A stretch of 64,000 bases of DNA from JAMLHH01 sp964653095. GTDB taxonomy: Bacteria; Bacteroidota; Bacteroidia; Chitinophagales; JADIYW01. The number at the start of each line of letters is the position of its first letter. The first letter of the stretch is position 1. This document shows positions 24,924 to 34,654 of this stretch, piece by piece. Where the stretch lies: assembly GCA_964653095.1 (NCBI GenBank), contig CAZZEH010000010.1, positions 1 to 64,000 of the forward strand. Reading direction: 5' to 3'. The translations under genes were made by a program, and so were the position numbers. The notes under the pieces were generated by a model. It made no database searches and was not told the DNA's origin. It saw only the letters and a list, made by a program, of their open reading frames with translations.

Positions 24924-26636
24924 CTATCCTATTCCCAAATACCTGAAAATTTGATTTAAACATTCTAAAGCATTGCTGTTGCGGTGAATGGTCATACCTT
25001 CAAACGATTTATTTTCCCCCGCAAGAATGATGAGTTTGTCTTTTGATATAGTTTCAATGGCTTTGGGTAGAAATTTTTCCCAGGAATCGTTATCGCTGCA
25101 AAGTACTATGATAGACGAATTGCTTTTATTCATTTCTTCAATAGACAACTCCCAATTGCCCGGATCCGAGTTTTCTATAGAAAGAATTCCGGCAGACGCG
25201 AGAAAATTATAAGAAAAAATCGCGCGAGCCTTTCTGATGGACTGATTACCATGCAGCCATAAAAAAGCTTTTGGTGTGTGTAGGTTTTCTTGAATGTGGT
25301 TTTGAAGTCTGACTCGAAGGTTCTCAAATGGTTCTGACAGTCTAAATGAATGCAAAGGGGATTGGCTTTCTGTTTCAGTACTGTCTTGAATATGGCCGAT
25401 ATTGTCTTTCAGATTAGGATATTGATTGCTGCCAATCATGATCGTTTTTTGGTGGGCGAAACAATCTTTTAAGTTTTCACGATGATTTTGAATATGCAGC
25501 TTTGGAATTGTTTTATCCTTGTAAGACTGTATGTAACCCTGATTTTTCTCTATCTCTAAAAAAACTTTCCAGGCAGTCTCCTTTAATTCCCGCACAAGAT
25601 TTTCGATGTAATAACTTCCTTTTGCCGGGTCTGCCTGTTTCTCAAAAAAACTTTCTTCTATGAGCAGGTGGTGAATATTTCTGGACACTCTTCTGCTCAG
25701 GTCGGTACCGGCAGGATTGTCAAAAGGATGCAGCATGATTGAATCTGCTCCGCCAATAGCCGCACTCATCGCTTCTGTAGTCAATCGAAGTATATTGGTT
25801 TCCGTATCGAGATAACTGTGATAAAGTGAGGAGGATTCCGCTAAAATTTTTATCTCAGCGCCTTCGTATTGCTCCGTGATTATTTTAGCTAAATGCTGAA
25901 TCGCTTTGAGTTTGGCAATTTCAAAGAAGAAGTTTGGACCTATTGCAGTTTTGATAAGTATGGTACCAATAGAATTTGAAGTAATTTTCAAATTTCTAAG
26001 CTGATGCAAATTTTCTTGTAATGCAGTCAAAATAAAAGCAATTTCATCTGTAATATGTCCTCCGCTGTTTTTGTAGATAGAACCATCTATCAAAAGAAGA
26101 CCCCATGTCGCTTGCAATTCATTTCTAAATTTTATCCATTTCAATAAGTTCTTGGACTCATAGCCATTTGAAAGACCTTGGTGCAAAGATGCCAATGGAT
26201 TAATGCCTAAATGAGATTTGCTGTTTTTGTTTTTAAGCCAAAAATCGGAATGACTTTCGTCCCAAGTGACTCCTTCAAAACTTAGAGCGGCAATATCTGT
26301 TTGAATGTCCTGCGTCAGCTGAGAAATATCGAAAGTTTTACCTGTGTTGATAAAATGAATTTCCGTACATCCGCCGTTCAGGTTTTCGAGTGCTTCGGCA
26401 TTTGCTGTTTCTGAAATTTGGACAGGAGCTGTAATTCCCCAAGATATTTTTGACCTGAATACAGAAAGTGCTTTTTGATTGGCAGGTACATAAAATGGTT
26501 CCACCTTTATACCTTCAGGTGTTTCCCATACCAAGTTTTTTTGATAGTCTTTCCCTTTTAAATCTTTTAAAATTTTCTCTTTCCAGTCATTTGGAGAAAC
26601 GGGAGGAAATTCAAAAAACAAATCCTGTTCAGACAT
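24924..26636 (-). CDS. mutA: methylmalonyl-CoA mutase small (beta) subunit
   Basis: This protein of about 570 residues matches the small, non-catalytic subunit of methylmalonyl-CoA mutase: a TIM-barrel-like region with GGADSIMLHPFDNP and RNIHHLLIEESFF, and a C-terminal flavodoxin-like domain lacking the DxHxxG cobalamin ligand motif. It pairs with MutB to interconvert methylmalonyl- and succinyl-CoA, linking propionate and odd-chain fatty acids to the TCA cycle. The start MSEQDLFFEFPP was chosen over a longer form with an unlikely leader. mutB is not in the window. The gene lies behind fadA and fadB on the same strand. Confidence 0.82.
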   Translation of the reverse strand: MSEQDLFFEFPPVSPNDWKEKILKDLKGKDYQKNLVWETPEGIKVEPFYVPANQKALSVFRSKISWGITAPVQISETANAEALENLNGGCTEIHFINTGKTFDISQLTQDIQTDIAALSFEGVTWDESHSDFWLKNKNSKSHLGINPLASLHQGLSNGYESKNLLKWIKFRNELQATWGLLLIDGSIYKNSGGHITDEIAFILTALQENLHQLRNLKITSNSIGTILIKTAIGPNFFFEIAKLKAIQHLAKIITEQYEGAEIKILAESSSLYHSYLDTETNILRLTTEAMSAAIGGADSIMLHPFDNPAGTDLSRRVSRNIHHLLIEESFFEKQADPAKGSYYIENLVRELKETAWKVFLEIEKNQGYIQSYKDKTIPKLHIQNHRENLKDCFAHQKTIMIGSNQYPNLKDNIGHIQDSTETESQSPLHSFRLSEPFENLRVRLQNHIQENLHTPKAFLWLHGNQSIRKARAIFSYNFLASAGILSIENSDPGNWELSIEEMNKSNSSIIVLCSDNDSWEKFLPKAIETISKDKLIILAGENKSFEGMTIHRNSNALECLNQIFRYLGIG

Positions 26637-26768
26637 ATTGCCAAAGATAAAGAATTGGACGTGTACTGTCACAACTTTAGGTAAAAATGGATTAAATGGT
26701 TGTGGTATCCTCAATAAAAAAGAGTCCGAGCAAATTATTGTCGGACTCTCTTCTTTTTTCATAAAAAA

Positions 26769-28892
26769 CTATCGGAACAGTTCTCCTTTTTCGACTTTGT
26801 CTCTTAAAAGTTTAGGGACATTAAATCTGGAACCGTATTTAGCTTCCAGTTCTTCCGCTCTCTTAATGAAATTTTTGAGTCCTACTGAATTGATAAACTG
26901 AAGGGTACCTCCATGAAAAGGTGCAAAGCCCCATCCGAATATTGAACCAATGTTTGCATCTGCAACAGATGTTAAAACGCCTTCTTCTAAACATCTCACC
27001 GTATCAAGAGCCTGTACGTAAAGAAATCTGTCAATAATTTCCTGTTGCGGCAGTTGCTCTTGTAGAGGGAAGAAGTTCCAAAGTTCCGGCCACAGATATT
27101 TCTTTCCGTCTTTTGGATATTCGTAAAACCCTGCTCCCGCAGCTTTCCCGGCTCGATTAGCTTCCAATAGCTTTTCAGAAACCGCGTGTGCAGGATGATA
27201 AGGAATTTCTTTGCCTTCGGCTGCTAAATCTTTTCTTGTTTGATCTCGGATGCTTGCCATCAGTGATAAGCTCACTTCGTCTGTTAATGCCAAGGGACCT
27301 ACCGGCATACCTGCCTGCAATCCTGTGTGTTCGATATATTGCGCATCCTGACCTTCTCCCAATAATGAAATGCCTTCCAATACATAAGTTGAGAATACTC
27401 TTGAAGTATAAAAGCCTCTGCTGTCATTGACGACAATCGGTGTTTTCTTAATTTGCTTGACATAGTCAAATGCTCGTGCAAGCGTTTCGTCATTGGTTTT
27501 TTCTCCGACGATGATTTCTACAAGAGGCATTTTGTCCACCGGAGAGAAAAAATGGATACCTATAAATTGCTCCGGTCTGGAAGACGCCTGGGCAAGGCCG
27601 GTGATAGGAAGTGTCGAGGTATTAGAGGCATAGACTCCGGTCGAATCCATCACCATTTCAGATTCCTGAGTCACTTTAGCCTTTAATTTTCTGTCTTCAA
27701 AAACGGCTTCTATAATCAAATCAGCCCCTGCGACTGCAGCTGCTTCCGCCGCCGGTGTGATTCGGCTAAGTACTTCATTTGCTTTTTCCTGAGTCATTCT
27801 GCCTCTGGAAATAGCTTTTTTCAACAGCTTTTCTGAATATGATTTTCCGAATTCGGCCTTTTCCATTGTAGCATCTTTTAACACCACTTCTATTCCTGCC
27901 ATTGCGGATACATAAGCAATTCCGCTTCCCATCATTCCGGCTCCGATTACTCCAAGCTTTTTAACAGTTTGTTTGCCAATTCCTTTTGGACGACTCGCGC
28001 CGGCATTGATGCTGTTAAGGTTAAACCAAAATGCCGTAGTCATATTCGTAGAAACTTTTCCGGTAGCGAGATGCGTGAAATATCTGGACTCAATTCTCGA
28101 AGCAGTATCAAAATCCACCACAGCACCTTCTGTTACAGAGGCAATAATAGCTTCTGCCGCAGGATAATTGCCATAAGTCTTTTTTCTGGTCATGGCCGGA
28201 ACTATCGGTATCATACTAGCCACTTTAGGATTTCTCGGATCACCGCCCGGTATTTTAAACCCTCTTTCATCCCATGGATTTTTAGCTTTAGGATTGGCTT
28301 TAATCCATTCTTTTGCTTTGGTTATCATTTCTTCCTGAGTGTCAGCCAATTCATCTACCAATCCTGCTCTGACAGCGGCTTCCGGTTTGAATCTTTTACC
28401 TTCGGTTAGAATAGGGAGACTGTTTTGCAGACCAACCATTCTTGGGACTCTGACTGTTCCGCCGCCGCCCGGCAGTAAGCCCAGCTGAATCTCCGGCAGC
28501 CCAAAACGGGATTTTGGATTTTTCAGAGCAATGCGCCTGTGACAGGCCAATGCCAATTCCAAACCACCGCCAAGTGCAGCACCATTGAGTGCGGCTACGA
28601 CAGGTTTACCCAAAGTCTCGAGTTGTCTGAATCCCTTTTTAAGCTCTTCGGCCATATTGAAAATAGATTCAGCATCTGCTTTTTTACTGAGATTTTCAAG
28701 GTCTGCTCCTGCCAAAAAGGTCGATTTTGCGGATGTAATTATCACACCTGCGAGGTTTTCTTCTTCGGATAGTTTGGTCAGTGATTCTTCAAACAATCTG
28801 CCAAATTCTTCATTGATGACATTTGCAGAGCGATTCTGCATATCCATTGTGATGGTTACGATGTTATCCTGATCTTTTTCGTATCTGAACAT
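26769..28892 (-). CDS. fadJ: bifunctional enoyl-CoA hydratase / 3-hydroxyacyl-CoA dehydrogenase (FadB/FadJ)
   Basis: This 707-residue multifunctional beta-oxidation enzyme has an N-terminal crotonase domain with Glu112 in GGGLELALA and Glu134 in GLPEIQLG, and a Rossmann dehydrogenase domain with VIGAGMMGSG (about residue 318). The dehydrogenase histidine is in GIHFFSPVDKMP, and two C-terminal dehydrogenase-type helical domains follow. It hydrates trans-2-enoyl-CoA and oxidises the 3-hydroxyacyl-CoA with NAD. fadA lies 53 bases upstream, so the two form the classic complex. FadB and FadJ cannot be separated by eye. Confidence 0.88.
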   Translation of the reverse strand: MFRYEKDQDNIVTITMDMQNRSANVINEEFGRLFEESLTKLSEEENLAGVIITSAKSTFLAGADLENLSKKADAESIFNMAEELKKGFRQLETLGKPVVAALNGAALGGGLELALACHRRIALKNPKSRFGLPEIQLGLLPGGGGTVRVPRMVGLQNSLPILTEGKRFKPEAAVRAGLVDELADTQEEMITKAKEWIKANPKAKNPWDERGFKIPGGDPRNPKVASMIPIVPAMTRKKTYGNYPAAEAIIASVTEGAVVDFDTASRIESRYFTHLATGKVSTNMTTAFWFNLNSINAGASRPKGIGKQTVKKLGVIGAGMMGSGIAYVSAMAGIEVVLKDATMEKAEFGKSYSEKLLKKAISRGRMTQEKANEVLSRITPAAEAAAVAGADLIIEAVFEDRKLKAKVTQESEMVMDSTGVYASNTSTLPITGLAQASSRPEQFIGIHFFSPVDKMPLVEIIVGEKTNDETLARAFDYVKQIKKTPIVVNDSRGFYTSRVFSTYVLEGISLLGEGQDAQYIEHTGLQAGMPVGPLALTDEVSLSLMASIRDQTRKDLAAEGKEIPYHPAHAVSEKLLEANRAGKAAGAGFYEYPKDGKKYLWPELWNFFPLQEQLPQQEIIDRFLYVQALDTVRCLEEGVLTSVADANIGSIFGWGFAPFHGGTLQFINSVGLKNFIKRAEELEAKYGSRFNVPKLLRDKVEKGELFR

Positions 28893-28945
28893 GTATTGTA
28901 TTTTTAAATATTATAAGATTAGTATTCCTGAAAGTTTATCTTCAT

Positions 28946-30151
28946 TTATACTCTTTCAATAATTGTAGTGACTCCCATACCGCCGCCTACGCACAGAGTG
29001 ACAAGTCCGGTGCCTTTTCCGGTTCTCTCAAGTTCGTCCAAAGCGGTACCTAAAATCATGGCTCCGGTAGCTCCCAACGGGTGTCCCAGTGCAATAGCAC
29101 CGCCATTGACATTAAGTTTTTCGTCTGGACAGTTGATGTCTTTTTGTAATCTTAGTACGGCAGAAGCAAATGCTTCGTTCATTTCCACCACATCAATATC
29201 ATCTATGGTCATTCCTGCTTTTTTTAGTGCTAATAATGAGGCCGGACCAGGTCCGGTCAGCATGATGGTTGGCTCCGTGGAGGTGTGTGCTGCCATGACA
29301 ATACGTGCTCTGGGCTTCAGACCGAGTGCTTCTCCTTTTTCTTTGCTCCCCACTAATACTAAGGCTGCTCCATCCACTATGCCCGAGGAATTACCCGGGT
29401 GGTGTACGTGGTTAATTTCTTTTAACTGAGGATATTTTTGCAGTGCGACTGCATCAAATCCCATTTCTCCCGGCATCGCAAATGACGGACTGAGAGCTGC
29501 AAGTCCTTCTATAGTAGTATTCGGTCTGTTAAATTCATCTTCTGCCAAAATTGTGATACCGTTAATATCTTTTACCGGAATTATTGAGTTTTTAAAATAT
29601 CCTTCCGCTTTGGCTTTGGCAGTACGCTGCTGAGAGCGCAGGGCATATCTGTCCACATCTTCCCGGGTAAAACCCTCTAATGTAGCGATTAAGTCAGCAC
29701 TGATTCCCTGAGGAACAAAATGTGTTTTAAAATTCACGGACATGTCCAAATACCAGGCACCTCCATCCATTCCCATCGGAACTCTGGACATAGATTCCAC
29801 ACCGCCTGCGACCACAAGGTCGTGCCAGCCTGAACGAATTTTGGCTGCTGCGAGGTTGACAGCTTCAAGACCGGAAGCACAGAATCTGTTGAGCTGAAAA
29901 CCTGAGACACTTACATCCCAGCCGGCATTGAGTGCAGCAATTTTGGCAATGTTTCCTCCCTGATCACCGATAGGAGTGACACAGCCCAAAATTACGTCTT
30001 CTACTTCTTTGGTGTTTAAACCATTTCTTTCTTCCATTGCTTTTAACAGGCCGGTCACTAAAGATATAGGTGTGACTTCGTGCAAGGAACCGCTTTTCTT
30101 GCCCCTCCCTCTCGGAGTACGGATGGCATCAAAAATATAAGCTTCTGTCAT
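28946..30151 (-). CDS. fadA: acetyl-CoA C-acyltransferase (thiolase)
   Basis: This 401-residue thiolase carries the acyl-accepting Cys91 in NRFCASGLE, His357 in ALGHPLGATGA and the base Cys387 in TLCVGGGMG. It should form the last step of beta-oxidation with the FadB/J protein encoded next to it, releasing acetyl-CoA. It is the first gene of a minus-strand operon fadA-fadB/J-mutA, which joins fatty acid degradation and propionyl-CoA handling. A palindrome 25 bases before its start codon is the likely control site. Confidence 0.88.
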   Translation of the reverse strand: MTEAYIFDAIRTPRGRGKKSGSLHEVTPISLVTGLLKAMEERNGLNTKEVEDVILGCVTPIGDQGGNIAKIAALNAGWDVSVSGFQLNRFCASGLEAVNLAAAKIRSGWHDLVVAGGVESMSRVPMGMDGGAWYLDMSVNFKTHFVPQGISADLIATLEGFTREDVDRYALRSQQRTAKAKAEGYFKNSIIPVKDINGITILAEDEFNRPNTTIEGLAALSPSFAMPGEMGFDAVALQKYPQLKEINHVHHPGNSSGIVDGAALVLVGSKEKGEALGLKPRARIVMAAHTSTEPTIMLTGPGPASLLALKKAGMTIDDIDVVEMNEAFASAVLRLQKDINCPDEKLNVNGGAIALGHPLGATGAMILGTALDELERTGKGTGLVTLCVGGGMGVTTIIERV

Positions 30152-30176
30152 GCTTTACGATTTACTTTTAAAAATT

Positions 30177-30192
30177 AAACAAACGTTTGGTT
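30177..30192 (-). promoter_or_regulatory. candidate operator of the fad operon
   Basis: A perfect 10-bp palindrome CAAACGTTTG at 30180-30189 extends to a 16-bp imperfect one. It sits just before fadA and has the size of TetR/FadR-type operators that control fatty acid breakdown. No regulator gene is adjacent. Confidence 0.45.
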
Positions 30193-30553
30193 TTAGTAAA
30201 CTTAGAGTTTTTTTTAAGATAAAAGAAAACATCTCTGTTTTTTTTTGAAATAAAATTAGAATTTAAAAATCGTTTAAAACTTATGGATTTCACATGGGTT
30301 CCAAAGTAAAAAATGGACCTTGAATTATAGTTATTTCCTTTGAGTATTTATACCCGTTTAAACTTTCGTTTTTTTATTCATAAAAAGCATTTACTTTCTG
30401 ATAGAAAGCGGACGAATTTAAGGAATCTGTAAAACTTTAACATATTGATAATAAAGAAAATGTTTTGAATTAATCACAGTTGCTTTTGTCTAAGCTTTAA
30501 TATCACTATTTTTACCCAGTAGTTTTCATTTAAATTAATTAAAATAAATAGAT
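30193..30553. other. AT-rich intergenic region between divergent lipid operons
   Basis: The 361 bases separate the fadA operon from the ThDP-lyase operon and must contain the plus-strand promoter. I see no RNA fold or open frame worth calling; no perfect TAnnTTTG element was found. Confidence 0.45.
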
Positions 30554-32284
30554 ATGAACGGAGGCGAAATTATTGCAAAAGTGCTGCATAAACATGGAGT
30601 GAAATTTTTATTTACCCTGTGTGGCGGACATATTTCACCGATTTTTGTGGGAGCAGAAAAGGAAGGTATCCGGGTAATTGATACCCGACATGAAGCCAAT
30701 GCTGTTTTTGCTGCGGATGCGGTTTCCAGACTGACCAATGTGCCGGGAGTCGTTACAGTCACGGCCGGTCCTGGTGTGACGAATACGGTTACTGCGGTTA
30801 AAAATGCAGCTATGGCTCAGTCTCCTCTGATATTATTGGGAGGGGCGGCTGCCACTATATTAAAAGGACGGGGCAGTCTTCAGGATATCGATCAGATTTC
30901 TATTTTAAAATCAATTTGCAAGTGGAGTACTTCTATCAGTCAGGTAAAAGATATTGTTCCGGTCATGGAAGAAGCTTTCTGGAGAGCTCAGGAAGGAGTA
31001 CCGGGACCCGTTTTTGTAGAATGCCCGATAGATACTTTATACGATGAAGCACTTGTCAGTGAGTGGTACGGAGCCAAGAGCAGTGAGATGCAGCCCAAAA
31101 ATATTCAGGAGCGGGCTATACAGTGGTATATTAATTTTCATCTGAAAAAACTATTTTTCAATAAAGACAGAGTGAATTTTGAACAGCCCATTCAAAAAGT
31201 AACTTTTCCTAAGTTTTCCGGTTCGGATATCGGAAAAGCTGTTAGCATGATTAAGAAGGCAAAACGTCCGTTGTTTATCATCGGAAGTGGCGCTTTAATG
31301 CAAAAGGAGAGAGCGGATGAACTGGCAGAGGCAATAAATAAATTGGGCATTCCGACTTATTTAAGCGGAATGGGCAGAGGGTTGCTCGGGAAAGATAACC
31401 CACTGCAAATGCGCCACAAAAGAAGAGACGCGATTAAAAAATCTGATTTGATAATTTTGGCCGGTGTGCCGAATGATTTCAGACTGGATTACGGGAATCA
31501 CATTGGCAGCAGAAAATTTATTTCAATTAATCGGAGTAGAGCAGATTTATATCTAAATAAAAAACCAACTTTGCCGGTCTTATCTGATCCATTGGATTTT
31601 ATAGTAGAGTTGTCTAAAAGATATTCCGGTAGTTATTCCGACTGGAAAAAGACATTGAATGAAATTAATCAGGCAAGAGAGGATGATATAGAAGTAAGAG
31701 CGAAAGAAAAAATGCCTGTGGGCATGAATCCTTTGGAATTGTTCAGAAAATTAGAGCCTATGCTTAGCGAGGATACTATTCTTGTGGCAGATGGCGGAGA
31801 TTTTGTGGCTACGGCATCTTATATCCTGAGACCAAGAAGCCCTTTAAGTTGGTTAGATCCGGGAGTGTACGGGACTTTGGGAGTGGGAGCAGGTTTCGCT
31901 TTGGGTGCAAAATTAGTATATCCCGAAAAAGATGTCTGGATAATATATGGTGACGGCAGTGCCGGATACAGCTTGATGGAATACGATACGTTTGAACGTT
32001 TTAATCTTCCGGTAGTTTCTGTCATAGGCAATGATGCCTGTTGGAGTCAGATTGCCCGTGACCAGGTGGAGTTTTTAGGCAGTGACTGTGCACTGAATTT
32101 GGATTACAGTGAGTACCAGCTGATTGCAAAAGCTTTTAAAGGGGATGGCGAGCGCGTAGAGACGATTGAGGAATTTGAGAAAGCTGTAAAAAAAGCGCAG
32201 GAGTGCAATGCTAAAGGTCAATCTTATGTAATTAACGCGATTATCGGAAAAACAGACTTTAGAAAAGGTTCTATCAGCGTTTAA
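30554..32284 (+). CDS. ThDP-dependent lyase, ILVBL/2-hydroxyacyl-CoA lyase 2-like
   Basis: This 576-residue enzyme has the three-domain acetolactate-synthase fold. The cofactor-activating Glu47 is in TRHEANAVFAADA, and the ThDP/Mg site is GDGSAGY (about 465-471) with the closing Asn in VIGND. The N-terminal stretch FLFTLCGGHISPIFVG and ILLGGAA strongly recall the ILVBL protein of animals, now known as 2-hydroxyacyl-CoA lyase 2, rather than IlvB. It would then cleave 2-hydroxyacyl-CoA to an aldehyde and formyl-CoA (alpha-oxidation). Acetolactate synthase activity is the alternative, but no small subunit is adjacent. It leads a plus-strand operon with a hydrolase and FadD. Confidence 0.75.
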   Translation: MNGGEIIAKVLHKHGVKFLFTLCGGHISPIFVGAEKEGIRVIDTRHEANAVFAADAVSRLTNVPGVVTVTAGPGVTNTVTAVKNAAMAQSPLILLGGAAATILKGRGSLQDIDQISILKSICKWSTSISQVKDIVPVMEEAFWRAQEGVPGPVFVECPIDTLYDEALVSEWYGAKSSEMQPKNIQERAIQWYINFHLKKLFFNKDRVNFEQPIQKVTFPKFSGSDIGKAVSMIKKAKRPLFIIGSGALMQKERADELAEAINKLGIPTYLSGMGRGLLGKDNPLQMRHKRRDAIKKSDLIILAGVPNDFRLDYGNHIGSRKFISINRSRADLYLNKKPTLPVLSDPLDFIVELSKRYSGSYSDWKKTLNEINQAREDDIEVRAKEKMPVGMNPLELFRKLEPMLSEDTILVADGGDFVATASYILRPRSPLSWLDPGVYGTLGVGAGFALGAKLVYPEKDVWIIYGDGSAGYSLMEYDTFERFNLPVVSVIGNDACWSQIARDQVEFLGSDCALNLDYSEYQLIAKAFKGDGERVETIEEFEKAVKKAQECNAKGQSYVINAIIGKTDFRKGSISV

Positions 32285-32303
32285 TAATTAATTTTAAATT
32301 TGG

Positions 32304-32858
32304 ATGAAAATGAAAGCTGTGTTTCCTACGATAGAGGATAGCCTTTTGATGGTGATTGATGTACAGGAAAGACTGATTCCGGTCATTCACGAACATGAGG
32401 TGGTGGTAAAGAATGTCAAAATTTTAATGGAAGGAGCCCTCGCGCTCGGAATGGATACCATCATAACCGAACAGTATCCGAAAGGTTTGGGGCATACGAT
32501 TCCCGAACTGGAAGCAGATGCCGGAATTCCGGTGTTTCCCAAAAATCATTTCAGCTGTCTGTTAGACTCAGAAGTAGGGCAATATGTTCGCCCGAGAAAT
32601 AAGAAAAATTTGATTTTATGTGGCGTAGAAAGTCATATCTGTGTACTGAAAACGGCTTTGGATGCAGCAGCTCAGGGCTATACTGTACATGTAGTATCGG
32701 ATGCGGTATCTTCCCGTACTCCGGAAAATAAACAGGCAGCACTCGAGAGACTCAGACAGTCCGGTGTCTATGTGGTTTCCACAGAAATGATTTTATTTAT
32801 GCTAATAGACTGTGCCGGAACAGCAGAATTCAAAGCAATTAGCAAACTTATAAAATAG
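32304..32858 (+). CDS. isochorismatase-like cysteine hydrolase
   Basis: This 184-residue protein belongs to the isochorismatase-like hydrolase family. The triad is visible: Asp19 in VIDVQE, Lys80 in FPKNHFS and Cys113 in GVESHICVLKT. Such enzymes cleave amides or vinyl ethers, for example nicotinamide or ureido compounds; the closest general relatives are the YcaC/ISOC-domain hydrolases. It sits between the ThDP lyase (19 bases before) and FadD (eight bases after), so it is translated from the same lipid-related mRNA, but its substrate is unknown. Confidence 0.82.
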   Translation: MKMKAVFPTIEDSLLMVIDVQERLIPVIHEHEVVVKNVKILMEGALALGMDTIITEQYPKGLGHTIPELEADAGIPVFPKNHFSCLLDSEVGQYVRPRNKKNLILCGVESHICVLKTALDAAAQGYTVHVVSDAVSSRTPENKQAALERLRQSGVYVVSTEMILFMLIDCAGTAEFKAISKLIK

Positions 32859-32866
32859 GTTAACTT

Positions 32867-34654
32867 ATGGAAATTAAACGCTTGTATGATTTTTTAACTA
32901 ACCAGTTGGAAAGGCATCCGGATGCTTATTCTTTGTCGGCCAAAGAAGTATTGGACAATGGTAAAAAAGATTGGAAGCATTATTCGTATGCGGATTTTCA
33001 GAAAAATGCGGATAAAATCAGCCAGCTCCTGCTTAATCACGGATTAAAAGAAGGTGAAAAAATAGCGATTATCAGTACCAACCGACCGGAGTGGAATTTT
33101 GCAGATATTGGCTCTCAGCAGATTGGAATTGTCAATGTTCCGATGTATCCGACTATTTCAGAAGACGATTACGCGTTTATTTTTCAGGATGCCAACATTC
33201 GTTTTGTTTTTGTCGGTGATGAGTCAATTTACCACAAGGTAAAGCCTCTGAAAGAGAAGATGTCGTCCATTTTGGACATTGTGTCTTTTGATAAAATAGA
33301 AGGCGTTTCTTATTTAAAAGAGGAGTTGGATAAAATTGAACAGATAGACCATAAGACTATTCGTCAAAGAAAAGATACGGTAGATGAGCAGGATGTAGCC
33401 ACGATAATATATACTTCCGGTACAACCGGAAATCCCAAAGGTGTCATGCTTACACATCTGAATATAGTGAGCAATCTGAAAGGAGTAGCGGAAGTACTTC
33501 CATTAGTGGAAAAGGAAAAATCTCTCAGCTTTTTACCGTTGTGTCACAGCTTTGAACGCACTGTATTTTTTGCATATCTCATGATGGATATTCATATCTA
33601 TTATGCAGAAAGTCTGGAAACCATCGCCGAAAACTTACAGGAAGTCAAACCATACTGTTTTACGACTGTACCGCGTCTGTTAGAAAAGGTGTACGAAAAA
33701 ATAGTGGCCAAAGGAAACGAACTGACAGGTTTGAAAAAGACACTCTTCTTTTGGAGCATGAAAGTGGGAGAGCAATATAAACTTGGAGAAAGACAGTCGC
33801 TTTGGTACGAACTCCAATTGTATATCACCCGGAAATTAGTATTCTCCAAATGGAGAGAAGCATTGGGCGGAAGAGTTGAGTTTATTGTAACCGGAGCGGC
33901 GGCCATGCAGCCAAGACTGATAAAGATTTTTAGTGCAGCCGGCATAAATGTCATCGAAGGTTATGGCCTGACAGAAACATCTCCTGTGCTTTCCGTCAAT
34001 CGGGTACCTGAAAACGAACGGTGTGTGGGAACAATTGGTCTGCCGTTGCCCGGAGTGGAAATCCGACTTGCCGAAGACGGAGAGATTTTGGCAAGAGGCA
34101 AAAATATCATGAAAGGCTATTATAACCGTCCTGATTTGACGGCAGAAGTAATAGATTCAGACGGTTGGTTTCACACCGGCGATATTGGCACCTGGATAGA
34201 ACATTTAGGGAATAAGTTTCTGAAAATTACTGACAGAAAGAAAGAGTTGTTCAAAACAGCAGGAGGAAAATATATTGCTCCTCAGGCGATAGAAAATAAA
34301 ATGAAAGAGAGCCTCTATATTGAGCAGATTATGGTCGTTGGAGGTGATACCAGAAAATTTATCGGAGCACTTATTGTTCCTTCTTATCTGCAGCTCATCG
34401 AGTGGGGAAAAGAAAATGGAGTACAGGAGCAGAATCACGCCAAACTTGTCCAAAATCCAAAGATTATTGCACTTATGGAAAGTGAGGTAGAAAGACTCAA
34501 TCAGAGTTTTGGAAGATGGGAACAAATCAAGAAAATCAAACTGTTGCCTGCGGAATGGACTATAGAATCCGGCCAAATGACACCCACTCTTAAAGTCAAG
34601 CGAAAAGTAATCAATGAACAGTTTAAAAAAGAAATAGAAGAAATTTTTGCTTAA
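32867..34654 (+). CDS. fadD: long-chain acyl-CoA synthetase (AMP-forming)
   Basis: This 595-residue ANL-superfamily ligase activates fatty acids to acyl-CoA with ATP. The P-loop YTSGTTGNPKGVML lies at about residues 180-194, EGYGLTETSP in the middle, GWFHTGDIG further on, and the hinge and lysine region KELFKTAGGKYIAPQ near residue 460. It resembles the long-chain (FAA1/FadD15) branch. It is the last gene of the operon with the ThDP lyase and the hydrolase and probably feeds both alpha- and beta-oxidation at the inner membrane. Confidence 0.87.
   Translation: MEIKRLYDFLTNQLERHPDAYSLSAKEVLDNGKKDWKHYSYADFQKNADKISQLLLNHGLKEGEKIAIISTNRPEWNFADIGSQQIGIVNVPMYPTISEDDYAFIFQDANIRFVFVGDESIYHKVKPLKEKMSSILDIVSFDKIEGVSYLKEELDKIEQIDHKTIRQRKDTVDEQDVATIIYTSGTTGNPKGVMLTHLNIVSNLKGVAEVLPLVEKEKSLSFLPLCHSFERTVFFAYLMMDIHIYYAESLETIAENLQEVKPYCFTTVPRLLEKVYEKIVAKGNELTGLKKTLFFWSMKVGEQYKLGERQSLWYELQLYITRKLVFSKWREALGGRVEFIVTGAAAMQPRLIKIFSAAGINVIEGYGLTETSPVLSVNRVPENERCVGTIGLPLPGVEIRLAEDGEILARGKNIMKGYYNRPDLTAEVIDSDGWFHTGDIGTWIEHLGNKFLKITDRKKELFKTAGGKYIAPQAIENKMKESLYIEQIMVVGGDTRKFIGALIVPSYLQLIEWGKENGVQEQNHAKLVQNPKIIALMESEVERLNQSFGRWEQIKKIKLLPAEWTIESGQMTPTLKVKRKVINEQFKKEIEEIFA

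Noticed and set aside
27969..28409. Plus-strand open frames opposite fadB/J
   Set aside because: They lack family resemblance and mirror the codon pattern of the real gene on the other strand.
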